Assembly: GCA_964485455.1 (NCBI GenBank)
Contig: CAZAJU010000122.1
Coordinates: forward strand, 1 to 5,410
Length of the DNA stretch: 5,410 nucleotides
Direction of reading: 5' to 3'
From: Tissierella_B sp964485455
GTDB taxonomy: Bacteria; Bacillota; Clostridia; Tissierellales; Tissierellaceae
Shown: piece by piece, positions 1 through 5,410 of the stretch
Layout: each line of letters opens with the position of its first letter
Numbering within the stretch: the stretch's first letter is position 1
Notes under the pieces: model-generated
Told to the model about the DNA's origin: nothing
Seen by the model: the letters and a program-made list of their open reading frames with translations, nothing else
Database searches by the model: none
Program-made: the position numbers and the translations under genes

Positions 1-173
1 TGTCATACTACTTCCAGGATGCACCAGGAGTATTTGCATGGTTAGGTTCAGGAAACAAAGAAAAGGATGCTATATATTTCCCTCATCATGAAAAGTTTAA
101 AATAGATGAAGATAGTTTAAAGTTAGGAACTGCAATGCATGTACAATTTGCATTAGATTTCTTAAATAAATAA
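1..173 (+). CDS. M20-family amidohydrolase/peptidase, C-terminal fragment
   Basis: This is the last 56 codons of a gene that begins before the window; the reading frame starts at base 3 and ends at TAA 171-173. The visible tail has the pattern of the end of the catalytic domain of M20D metallopeptidases (N-acyl-amino-acid amidohydrolase, hippurate hydrolase and IAA-amino-acid hydrolase relatives). It shows an F-x-D-A-P-G-x-F-x-W-L-G-S-G segment, then FPHHEKFKIDEDSLKLG, where a late His normally helps bind the catalytic metal and the I-D-E-x-x-L-x-x-G run leads into the final helix. Such enzymes hydrolyse the amide bond of N-acylated amino acids or small peptides, usually in the cytoplasm. The substrate cannot be told from this fragment. 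The gene is closed by a strong terminator, so it is not co-transcribed with the regulator that follows, though the two may be functionally linked. Confidence 0.82.
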   Translation, partial: SYYFQDAPGVFAWLGSGNKEKDAIYFPHHEKFKIDEDSLKLGTAMHVQFALDFLNK

Positions 174-185
174 TTTATCAATAGG

Positions 186-224
186 CAGAAGCTGTAATTT
201 TCGAATTACAGCTTCTGTTTGATT
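186..224 (+). terminator. Rho-independent terminator of the amidohydrolase gene
   Basis: A perfect 14-bp stem (186-199 with 204-217) closes on the loop TTCG (200-203) and is followed by the T-rich run GTTTGATTTTT. It begins 12 bases after the stop codon at 173. The UUCG loop here is closed by a U-A pair rather than the especially stable C-G pair. The following gene has its own promoter immediately downstream, which fits true termination here. Confidence 0.92.
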
Positions 225-235
225 TTTGATGAATA

Positions 236-244
236 TGATATAAT
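236..244 (+). promoter_or_regulatory. Extended -10 promoter of the PucR-like gene
   Basis: TGATATAAT contains a perfect TATAAT hexamer (239-244) preceded by the TGn extension (236-237). No good -35 box stands at the right distance; TTGATT at 219-224 is only 14 bases upstream and lies in the terminator tail. Extended -10 promoters can work without a -35 box. Transcription would start near 251, giving a leader of about 24 bases before ATG 275. Confidence 0.65.
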
Positions 245-265
245 ATTGTCATAAAGTTATAGGTT

Positions 266-271
266 GGTGAT
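266..271 (+). promoter_or_regulatory. Ribosome binding site of the PucR-like gene
   Basis: GGTGAT, within AGGTTGGTGAT (261-271), matches the 5'-GGTGAT part of the sequence complementary to the 16S rRNA 3' end, with an AGG a few bases upstream. It is weaker than the sites of the next two genes and lies only 3 bases from ATG 275, so the more distant AGG may also contribute. Confidence 0.55.
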
Positions 272-274
272 GAA

Positions 275-1915
275 ATGGGTTTAACAATAAGGGAGATGTT
301 AAGAGCAGATTTTTTTAAAGATTTTCAAGTATTAGCTGGACATGATGGCCTGGATAAACAAATACAAGGTATTGCCATTCTTGATGCACCAGATGGATAT
401 CAATGGACTAGAGGAAGAGAATTTGTTATATCTTCAGGATATATATTTAAACAAAAAACAGATTTGTTTGATGAATATATAAAGAGCGATAAATTTAGAA
501 ATGTTTCTGGCATGGGGCTAAAGCTAAATAGATATATAGATTATATCCCTGAAAATGTATTAGAAGCTTGCAATGAAAACAATATTCCCTTAATAAAGAT
601 TCCATCTGAGCCATCTTGGATGGATATAATGAATCAGTTAAATATACTGGTAATGAACAAAAATATTAGACAATTCAGAATAGGTAATATTAATCCTAGG
701 AGTTTTTCTAAACTAAGCTATCAATCTAGAAAAATAAATAAAATATTATCACAAATGGAAATAGAAATGAATTTTCCATCCATGTTATATGATTTATCCT
801 CAGAAAAAGCATATTATAGCTCACCTGCATTTGTAGAGTTAATGGAAGATTTAAGAGTTGCAGAATTTTGGAATCCCCTATTTGAACATACAAAGGAAAT
901 ATTGGATGACAACTTACAAATTACAAGATATAGGTTTATAGATGAAAAATATGAAGGCCCTTATAGTTGGATAACAATACCTATATCCGTAGGGGATAAT
1001 ATTAAAGCATATTTTGTAGTTGTAGAGGCAACAGGCCTTATAGATTACTTTGATCAATTTGCCTTAAGAATCGGATTTTTACTCTTACAATCCATTTATG
1101 AACAATTATTAGTAGCACAAAGTATAGGCGATATAGGATTTGAAAATTTCATATTCGATATAGTAAATGACAATGTAAAGTCAGAAGATGATATTCTCAA
1201 AGTAGCATCAAATTTAGGGATTGATACGAGTTTAAAATATTATTTAGTGCTACTTAAGAAAGAAAATAAAGAAGGGAATATTAGTATATACAAAGATCAA
1301 TTTAGAGAAATTTTAAATAGTAGGATATCTAATACGGTAGCTAGAATGGCTATGATAGATGAGGATAGGTGTATATTTTTAATTCCTTATGATGATATGA
1401 AATCAAAGGATAATAATATAGAGGCTATTGAGAAGTCGGCAAGCATATTAAAAGAAAAGATAAATAAAACTTCAGATGATATGAGTATTATCTTTGGATT
1501 TTCAGATATAGAAGAGCCAATAAATCATCTAAAGAAAAGTTTAAACAGATGTGAGCAATCAATTAATATTGGAAAGATTATTTATTCTGAAGAAAAAATC
1601 ATAAGATATACATCTCTTGGAGTTCTAGGGTGGATGGATATAAAGGAAGATGAGCTTGAGCTTATGTGTAAATCTTTAGATTCCTTAGTAAATCACAAAG
1701 AATCAAAAGACCTAATAGAAATTTTAGAAGCATATCTAGAAAACAAATTAAACTATAGTATCACAGCAAAAAAATTATATATACACATAAATACTGTAAG
1801 AAAGAAAATTGAAGAGATAAGTGATTTAATAGAATTAACAAACTTTGATTTGGAAAATCCTATAAGTAGATTGAAATTAGAGATTCTATTAAAGTTTATA
1901 AAGAATTCAAGATAA
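275..1915 (+). CDS. PucR/CdaR-family transcriptional regulator
   Basis: This 546-residue cytoplasmic protein has the three-part plan of PucR-type regulators. Residues about 3-122 form the PucR N-terminal domain: a T-I-R-E-M-L start, AGHDGLDKQI (21-30), the W-T-R-G-R-E-F-V-I-S-S-G block (44-55), and IP..VLEACNENNIPLIKIP (91-110). Residues about 150-285 look like a small-ligand sensor of GAF-like size, which I cannot assign firmly. Residues about 320-455 resemble the degenerate GGDEF-like CdaR domain. The C-terminus (about 479-540) is the PucR-type helix-turn-helix (HTH_30), with LEAYLENKLNYSITAKKL then IHINTVRKKIEEI (505-517). Family members are mostly activators of purine, gamma-aminobutyrate, sugar-acid or amino-acid catabolic genes. 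ATG 275 is supported by the promoter and by the domain starting at residue 3. The gene is probably monocistronic. An amidohydrolase lies just upstream and is a plausible target. The effector is unknown. Confidence 0.88.
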   Translation: MGLTIREMLRADFFKDFQVLAGHDGLDKQIQGIAILDAPDGYQWTRGREFVISSGYIFKQKTDLFDEYIKSDKFRNVSGMGLKLNRYIDYIPENVLEACNENNIPLIKIPSEPSWMDIMNQLNILVMNKNIRQFRIGNINPRSFSKLSYQSRKINKILSQMEIEMNFPSMLYDLSSEKAYYSSPAFVELMEDLRVAEFWNPLFEHTKEILDDNLQITRYRFIDEKYEGPYSWITIPISVGDNIKAYFVVVEATGLIDYFDQFALRIGFLLLQSIYEQLLVAQSIGDIGFENFIFDIVNDNVKSEDDILKVASNLGIDTSLKYYLVLLKKENKEGNISIYKDQFREILNSRISNTVARMAMIDEDRCIFLIPYDDMKSKDNNIEAIEKSASILKEKINKTSDDMSIIFGFSDIEEPINHLKKSLNRCEQSINIGKIIYSEEKIIRYTSLGVLGWMDIKEDELELMCKSLDSLVNHKESKDLIEILEAYLENKLNYSITAKKLYIHINTVRKKIEEISDLIELTNFDLENPISRLKLEILLKFIKNSR

Positions 1916-1928
1916 AGCAATGGTTCAA

Positions 1929-2025
1929 CTTAAAGTTAAACTTCAAGTTAAAGTAAAACTTTAAGATCAGAGATAAGTAAAATTAGAATCTCAAGGGCTA
2001 ACATTAAACATTAAGATTAACTTTA
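1929..2025. repeat. A/T-rich inverted-repeat element A, intergenic
   Basis: This fills most of the gap between the PucR-like gene and mtnA. The ends form an imperfect inverted repeat: 1931-1947 matches the reverse complement of 2009-2025 at 14 of 17 positions (outer sequence TAAAGTTAA). Inside the left half a shorter hairpin is possible: CTTAAAGT 1929-1936 pairs with ACTTTAAG 1958-1965. The block 1946-1964 (AGTTAAAGTAAAACTTTAA) recurs at 5297-5315 with one mismatch, and AAAATTAG (1979-1986) recurs at 5336-5343. No coding potential is visible. It resembles a small non-autonomous repeat (MITE- or REP-like), but the low complexity calls for caution. Confidence 0.5.
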
Positions 2026-2071
2026 TGATTAGATGTAAGGATTCATTTTTTTGGCGAGTTTAAAATAGGAT

Positions 2072-2078
2072 AAGGAGG
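2072..2078 (+). promoter_or_regulatory. Ribosome binding site fixing the GTG start of mtnA
   Basis: AAGGAGG is a near-perfect Shine-Dalgarno sequence ending 6 bases before GTG 2085. It decides the start: there is no ATG at the expected N-terminus, and the protein then begins with the M-I-D-T-I-R-Y segment usual for MtnA. Confidence 0.9.
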
Positions 2079-2084
2079 TTTGTA

Positions 2085-3116
2085 GTGATAGATACAATAC
2101 GTTATGAAGATGGAAAAATATATATAATAGATCAAACTAAATTACCTATAGAACTTGAAGTAAGGTCTGTAGATAATGTGAAGGATTGTTGGGATGCTAT
2201 AAAGACTTTAAAAGTAAGAGGTGCCCCAGCTATTGGAATTGCTGCAGCATATGGAGTATATATTGGTGTTAGGCAATCTAAGGCAGATAACTTTGATGAT
2301 TTTTATAGAGAATTCAACGAAGTTAAAGACTATTTAGCAGGCTCGAGGCCTACAGCAGTAAATCTGTTTTGGGCTTTGGATAGAATGGATAAAGTAGCCA
2401 TAGGATGTAAGGACTTGTCCATAGATAAAATAAAGGCTACTTTAGAAAGGGAAGCTATTTTAATTCATAAAGAAGATGAAGAAACCTGCAGAAGGATTGG
2501 TGAAAATGGGTTAGAGATACTAAAGGATGGGATGACTATACTTACTCATTGTAATGCAGGAAGATTAGCAACTGCAAAATATGGCACAGCTTTAGCTCCT
2601 ATATATGTGGCAAAGGAAAAAGGATTGAACATTAAGGTATATGCAGATGAAACTAGACCATTGTTACAGGGCTCTAGATTAACTGCTTTTGAACTATTTG
2701 AAGCGGGAGTTGATGTAACATTAATTACAGATAATATGGCGGCTATGGTAATGGGACAAGGAAAAATTGATGCTGTAATCGTGGGGACTGATAGAGTTGC
2801 TGCAAACGGAGATGTGGCTAATAAAATAGGAACATATGGCGTTGCATTGCTAGCGAAGGCTCATAATTTACCTTTCTATGTTGCAGGGCCATTATCTACT
2901 GTAGACTTAAATACACCAACAGGAGCAGAGATTCCAATAGAGGAAAGAGATAAGATTGAGGTTATAAATGGATTTGGCAAGCAAACTGCACCATCGGATA
3001 TAAAGGTTTATAATCCAGCTTTTGATGTAACTCCTAATGAACTTGTGACTGGAATAATCACTGAAAAGGGAATAGCTAGACCACCATACAATATTAGCCT
3101 AAGGGAATTATTCTAA
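2085..3116 (+). CDS. mtnA: S-methyl-5-thioribose-1-phosphate isomerase
   Basis: The 343-residue product, from a GTG start, is the cytoplasmic aldose-ketose isomerase that turns 5-methylthioribose-1-phosphate into methylthioribulose-1-phosphate in methylthioadenosine salvage. Its length is typical. Visible family motifs are RGAPAIG (45-51), the R-P-T-A-V-N-L stretch (88-94), THCNAG with the catalytic Cys156, the Y-A-D-E-T-R-P-L-x-Q-G-x-R-L-T run (186-200), TDNMA (215-219), and GTDR with the catalytic Asp236 followed by N-G-D-V-A-N-K-I-G-T-Y (241-251). THCNAG and the TGAEIPIEER end region (279-288) favour true MtnA over eIF2B-alpha-type relatives. A 5-deoxyribose-1-phosphate isomerase role is possible in related proteins and cannot be excluded. 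No mtnK, aldolase or other salvage gene is in view, and no SAM riboswitch is visible in the leader. No convincing promoter was found, though one must lie in the upstream gap or repeat A. The coat-type gene 52 bases downstream may be co-transcribed. Confidence 0.93.
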   Translation: MIDTIRYEDGKIYIIDQTKLPIELEVRSVDNVKDCWDAIKTLKVRGAPAIGIAAAYGVYIGVRQSKADNFDDFYREFNEVKDYLAGSRPTAVNLFWALDRMDKVAIGCKDLSIDKIKATLEREAILIHKEDEETCRRIGENGLEILKDGMTILTHCNAGRLATAKYGTALAPIYVAKEKGLNIKVYADETRPLLQGSRLTAFELFEAGVDVTLITDNMAAMVMGQGKIDAVIVGTDRVAANGDVANKIGTYGVALLAKAHNLPFYVAGPLSTVDLNTPTGAEIPIEERDKIEVINGFGKQTAPSDIKVYNPAFDVTPNELVTGIITEKGIARPPYNISLRELF

Positions 3117-3155
3117 GTGTATAAATATTATTAAACTTGGAATTATAACTCTAAG

Positions 3156-3162
3156 AGGAGGT
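3156..3162 (+). promoter_or_regulatory. Ribosome binding site of the Coat_F gene
   Basis: AGGAGGT within GAGGAGGTG (3155-3163) is a strong Shine-Dalgarno sequence 6 bases before ATG 3169. It supports that start and predicts efficient translation. Confidence 0.9.
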
Positions 3163-3168
3163 GTTAAA

Positions 3169-3654
3169 ATGACTAAAATAAATCTTTCTCAAAAGGAGAA
3201 GATGTTATTAGAAGATCAGAAAAAACACGAAGAGTTATGTGTTCAAAAGTATACTAATTATGCTAAACAGACCCAATGTCCAGAATTAAAGCAATTACTA
3301 AACGCCTATGCTTCAGAAGAACAGCAGCACTACAATACCATAAACCAAATATTATCTGGTCAAGTTCCAAGTATGAATCAAGGTGGGCAAAATCAACAAA
3401 ATGCCCAAAGTAAGCAAAATCAGCAAGCTAGTTCGCAGTCAACAAGCAGTTCTTTTGATCAAAAGGATGCTCAAATTTGTTCAGACTTACTTATGGCTGA
3501 GAAATTTGTATCAGGTGTATATAATACAGTAATATTTGAGTGTAGGGATACTAATTTAAGAAGCGCATTAAATCATATTCAAAAAGAAGAGCAACAACAT
3601 GGAGAGGGAATATTCAACTACATGGAAAGTAAGGGTATGTACAATGTACAATAA
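3169..3654 (+). CDS. Coat_F-type ferritin-like spore coat protein
   Basis: This 161-residue, probably all-helical soluble protein has no signal peptide or membrane segment. It resembles the CotF/Coat_F family, ferritin-like proteins of the spore coat of Bacilli and Clostridia. Two helical halves (about 8-64 and 98-155) are joined by a Gln/Asn/Ser-rich linker (about 69-97). Each half carries a Glu, then an E-x-x-H exactly 30 residues later: E21 with E51-Q-Q-H54, and E111 with E141-Q-Q-H144. That is the ligand pattern of diiron ferritin-like proteins, so metal binding is possible; most coat annotations imply only a structural role. Cysteines at 24, 37, 104 and 125 might allow cross-linking. It follows mtnA by 52 bases with no terminator between, so read-through is likely. 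A sporulation sigma-factor promoter in the gap was looked for and not found convincingly. The alternative label is a generic ferritin-like/rubrerythrin-like protein. Confidence 0.78.
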   Translation: MTKINLSQKEKMLLEDQKKHEELCVQKYTNYAKQTQCPELKQLLNAYASEEQQHYNTINQILSGQVPSMNQGGQNQQNAQSKQNQQASSQSTSSSFDQKDAQICSDLLMAEKFVSGVYNTVIFECRDTNLRSALNHIQKEEQQHGEGIFNYMESKGMYNVQ

Positions 3655-3675
3655 ATAAATTTTAACCTTTAGTCG

Positions 3676-3710
3676 AAAAATCTAGACCAATTTATTTGGT
3701 CTAGATTTTT
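3676..3710 (+). terminator. Rho-independent terminator after the Coat_F gene
   Basis: A perfect 15-bp stem (3676-3690 with 3696-3710) has a 5-base loop (TTTAT) and starts 21 bases after the stop codon at 3654. The 3' arm ends in TTTTT and the 5' arm begins with AAAAA, so the structure could work in both directions, but the flanking genes are both on the + strand. It separates the mtnA/coat unit from selO. Confidence 0.92.
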
Positions 3711-3775
3711 TAAACAGTAATTATGTTTTAACTCTTTTTTCCTAGATTTTTATATAGCACTTAGTGTAAACTAAC

Positions 3776-3781
3776 TATAAT
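3776..3781 (+). promoter_or_regulatory. Probable -10 box of the selO promoter
   Basis: This is a perfect TATAAT. The -35 region is poor: ATAGCA at 3754-3759, 16 bases upstream, matches TTGACA at three positions. Transcription would start at about 3787-3790, leaving a leader of about 25 bases before ATG 3814. This placement argues against translation from TTG 3787. Confidence 0.5.
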
Positions 3782-3797
3782 ATCAATTGAAAAATAA

Positions 3798-3803
3798 AGA
3801 GGA
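3798..3803 (+). promoter_or_regulatory. Ribosome binding site deciding the selO start
   Basis: AGAGGA lies 10 bases before ATG 3814. No comparable site precedes the in-frame TTG at 3787, whose upstream sequence is the TATAAT -10 box itself. Confidence 0.65.
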
Positions 3804-3813
3804 TCTGAAAATT

Positions 3814-5286
3814 ATGACTGATAAACTTATTTTAAAAGAATCTTGGAAATTTGATAATTCATATATTCATCTACCAGAAAAACTTTTTTCAAATCAGGAG
3901 CCAATTCCAGTTAAGGAACCAAAACTAGTGGTACTAAACTATCCATTAGCTGAAGTATTGGGTCTTGATTCAAATGAATTAGAAAGCAGGGAGGGAGTAG
4001 AAGCCCTTTCAGGTAACAGAATACCCAAAGGGTCCGAACCAATAGCCCAAGCATATGCAGGTCACCAATTTGGCTATTTTACAATGCTTGGTGATGGTAG
4101 AGCAATTTTACTTGGTGAGCACTTAAGCAAACAAGGGATTAGATATGATATTCAATTAAAGGGCTCTGGAAGAACTCCTTACTCTAGAGGAGGTGACGGA
4201 AGAGCTGCACTTGGGCCAATGCTTCGTGAATATATTATAAGTGAAGCAATGAATGCCCTTGGAATTCCCACAACCAGGAGCCTGGCTGTAATATTTACGA
4301 GTGAGCCTGTTTATAGAGAAACAATTTTACCTGGAGCAGTTCTTACTCGTGTTGCATCTAGCCATATTCGTGTAGGGACCTTCCAATATATTTATCGTTA
4401 TGGCAAGATTGATGAGCTTAAATTATTGGCAGATTACACAATACAAAGACATTACCCAAATTATGCTTCAGAGGAAAATAAATATCTTTACCTTCTTAAA
4501 GAAGTAATTAAACGTCAGGCAGAATTAATTGCAAGCTGGCAGCTAATAGGATTTATACACGGTGTGATGAATACAGATAATATGACTATAAGCGGTGAAA
4601 CTATTGATTATGGACCATGTGCATTTATGGATACTTATAATCCTGATACAGTATTCAGCTCAATTGATAAATTTGGTAGATATGCATATAAGAATCAACC
4701 AACAATTGGATCCTGGAACCTTGCTAGATTTGCAGAGACACTCCTAGATTTGTTACATGAGGACCAAGAGGAAGCTGTTCAAATAGCCAACGAAGAGATT
4801 TCAAACTTTAAGAATATATACTATGATAAATATATAAATGGTATGAGAGCAAAACTAGGTATTTTTAATAAGGAACCAGAAGATGAAACTCTAATAACAG
4901 AACTATTAAATCTTATGGAGAAATATAAAGCCGATTATACAAATACATTTAGGTCCTTAACCTTGAATGTATTAGAAGAGACTGACATCTTCAATTCAGA
5001 TGAGTTTAAGCTGTGGCATGAAAGCTGGGAAGCTAGAAAATATAGACAAAACAAATCACCTAAGGAAGTCCATGATCTTATGAGATTTAATAATCCTTCT
5101 ATAATACCTAGAAATCATAGGGTAGAGGAAGCACTAGATGCTGCAGTTAATAAAGGGGATTTAGGTGTAATGGATAAACTGTTAGAAGCTCTTTCTAACC
5201 CCTATGAATATTCACCTGAGCAAGATGAGTATATAACATTACCAGAAAAATCTAAAGGTCCTTATAGAACTTTCTGTGGAACTTAA
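3814..5286 (+). CDS. selO: SelO/YdiU-family protein adenylyltransferase (Cys form)
   Basis: The 490-residue product from ATG 3814 is a selenoprotein O family pseudokinase (older name UPF0061/YdiU). Characterised members transfer AMP from ATP to Ser, Thr or Tyr of target proteins and link to redox stress; UMP transfer has also been reported for YdiU. Numbered from ATG 3814, visible motifs are QAYAGHQFG (79-87), the glycine-rich QLKGSGRTPYSRGGDGR stretch with nucleotide-binding Lys116, Glu139 in LREYI, Arg179 and Arg186 (in LTRVASSHIR), HGVMNTDN with the presumed base Asp255 and metal ligand Asn256, and DYGP with metal ligand Asp265. Spacings between these residues match those I recall for the Pseudomonas enzyme (Lys113, Glu136, Arg176/183, Asp252/Asn253, Asp262). 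The protein ends TFCGT: the site of selenocysteine in eukaryotic SelO is an ordinary Cys, common in bacteria. An in-frame TTG at 3787 would add 9 residues but lies at the transcription start. The gene is monocistronic. Confidence 0.93.
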   Translation: MTDKLILKESWKFDNSYIHLPEKLFSNQEPIPVKEPKLVVLNYPLAEVLGLDSNELESREGVEALSGNRIPKGSEPIAQAYAGHQFGYFTMLGDGRAILLGEHLSKQGIRYDIQLKGSGRTPYSRGGDGRAALGPMLREYIISEAMNALGIPTTRSLAVIFTSEPVYRETILPGAVLTRVASSHIRVGTFQYIYRYGKIDELKLLADYTIQRHYPNYASEENKYLYLLKEVIKRQAELIASWQLIGFIHGVMNTDNMTISGETIDYGPCAFMDTYNPDTVFSSIDKFGRYAYKNQPTIGSWNLARFAETLLDLLHEDQEEAVQIANEEISNFKNIYYDKYINGMRAKLGIFNKEPEDETLITELLNLMEKYKADYTNTFRSLTLNVLEETDIFNSDEFKLWHESWEARKYRQNKSPKEVHDLMRFNNPSIIPRNHRVEEALDAAVNKGDLGVMDKLLEALSNPYEYSPEQDEYITLPEKSKGPYRTFCGT

Positions 5287-5372
5287 ATTAAGGTATAGTT
5301 AAAGTAAAACCTTAACATTAACAGGGGATATCTCTAAAATTAGCCATTTTCAAGTTGATGTTAACCTTTAAC
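5287..5372. repeat. A/T-rich inverted-repeat element B, intergenic
   Basis: This element, related to repeat A, begins directly after the selO stop. The hairpin TTAAGGT 5288-5294 with ACCTTAA 5309-5315 sits where repeat A has TTAAAGT with ACTTTAA. The shared block is 5297-5315 (18 of 19 identical to 1946-1964), followed by the shared AAAATTAG (5336-5343) and TCAAG (5350-5354, also 1991-1995). The outer arms 5298-5316 and 5354-5372 are imperfect inverted repeats (about 14 of 19). No coding potential is visible. The right end runs into the terminator. Confidence 0.45.
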
Positions 5373-5410
5373 AATAGGATAAATGTCTAATCATTTATCC
5401 TATTGCTTTT
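5372..5410 (+). terminator. Rho-independent terminator after selO
   Basis: A perfect 14-bp stem (5372-5385 with 5392-5405) with a 6-base loop (TCTAAT) is followed by CTTTT, where the window ends, so the T-run may continue. It lies 85 bases after the selO stop, with repeat B between them, and so would give selO mRNA a structured 3' untranslated region. Confidence 0.85.

Noticed and set aside
252..260. TAAAGTTAT near the PucR-like start as a further copy of the repeat A motif or an operator
   Set aside because: The match is only eight A/T-rich bases and has no flanking similarity or symmetry; it is likely chance.
1929..2025. CRISPR-like array in the repeated AAAGTTAAA-type sequence
   Set aside because: The repeats are short, irregular and A/T-only, without constant spacing or unique spacers.
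2046..2052. Run of seven T as a terminator after the PucR-like gene
   Set aside because: The nearest inverted arm ends at 2025, 20 bases before the T-run, and no stable stem directly abuts it.
2024..2066. mtnA promoter candidates TATGAT (2024-2029), TAAAAT (2061-2066) and TTGGCG (2051-2056)
   Set aside because: None has a partner hexamer at 16-18 bases, so no single candidate is better than chance in such A/T-rich DNA.
1916..2084. SAM riboswitch (S-box) or other sulfur-control leader ahead of mtnA
   Set aside because: mtnA genes of Firmicutes can have an S-box, but the conserved helices and GC-rich core segments are not visible in this A/T-rich repeat-filled gap.
3117..3168. Sporulation-type promoter for the Coat_F gene (TATAAC at 3144-3149)
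   Set aside because: No matching -35 or sigma-E/G/K-like element stands at the right distance.
3787..3813. Nine-residue N-terminal extension of SelO from TTG 3787
   Set aside because: It lacks a ribosome binding site and overlaps the predicted transcription start.
5260..5286. Selenocysteine codon or SECIS element in selO
   Set aside because: The codon at the critical position is TGT (Cys) and the frame ends normally at TAA, so no recoding is needed.

Overview
The window comes from a low-G+C (about one third by eye), strongly A/T-biased genome with strong AGGAGG-type ribosome binding sites and compact, same-strand genes. A Coat_F-type spore coat protein points to an endospore-forming Firmicute. 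Together with the codon bias and gene styles, an anaerobic member of Clostridia/Tissierellia is most likely, but the genus cannot be fixed from this sequence.

Layout, all on the + strand: (1) the 3' end of an M20-family amidohydrolase/peptidase gene (to 173), closed by a perfect 14-bp UUCG-loop terminator (186-220). (2) A PucR/CdaR-type transcription factor (275-1915) with its own extended -10 promoter just after that terminator. (3) A 169-base spacer filled largely by an A/T-rich inverted-repeat element (repeat A, about 1929-2025). (4) mtnA, methylthioribose-1-phosphate isomerase, starting at GTG 2085. (5) A small two-half ferritin-like Coat_F protein (3169-3654) 52 bases after mtnA, ended by a perfect 15-bp terminator (3676-3710). 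(6) A SelO/YdiU-family protein AMPylase, best started at ATG 3814. (7) A second A/T-rich element (repeat B, about 5287-5372) running directly into a 14-bp terminator (5372-5410).

The genes do not form one pathway. The sequence supports four transcription units: the tail of the amidohydrolase unit; pucR-like alone; mtnA with or without the coat gene; and selO alone. The PucR-like protein may control the adjacent amidohydrolase, since PucR-family regulators often lie beside catabolic amidohydrolases. MtnA recycles the methylthioadenosine by-product of S-adenosylmethionine use, but no other salvage gene is visible here. SelO is a redox/stress-linked protein-modifying enzyme.

No wholly new system stands out. 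The least explained items are the related intergenic repeats A and B, which share an 18/19-base block and a hairpin with a compensatory base-pair change, and the coat-type protein, which keeps a complete, evenly spaced set of diiron-type Glu/His residues in two matching halves.
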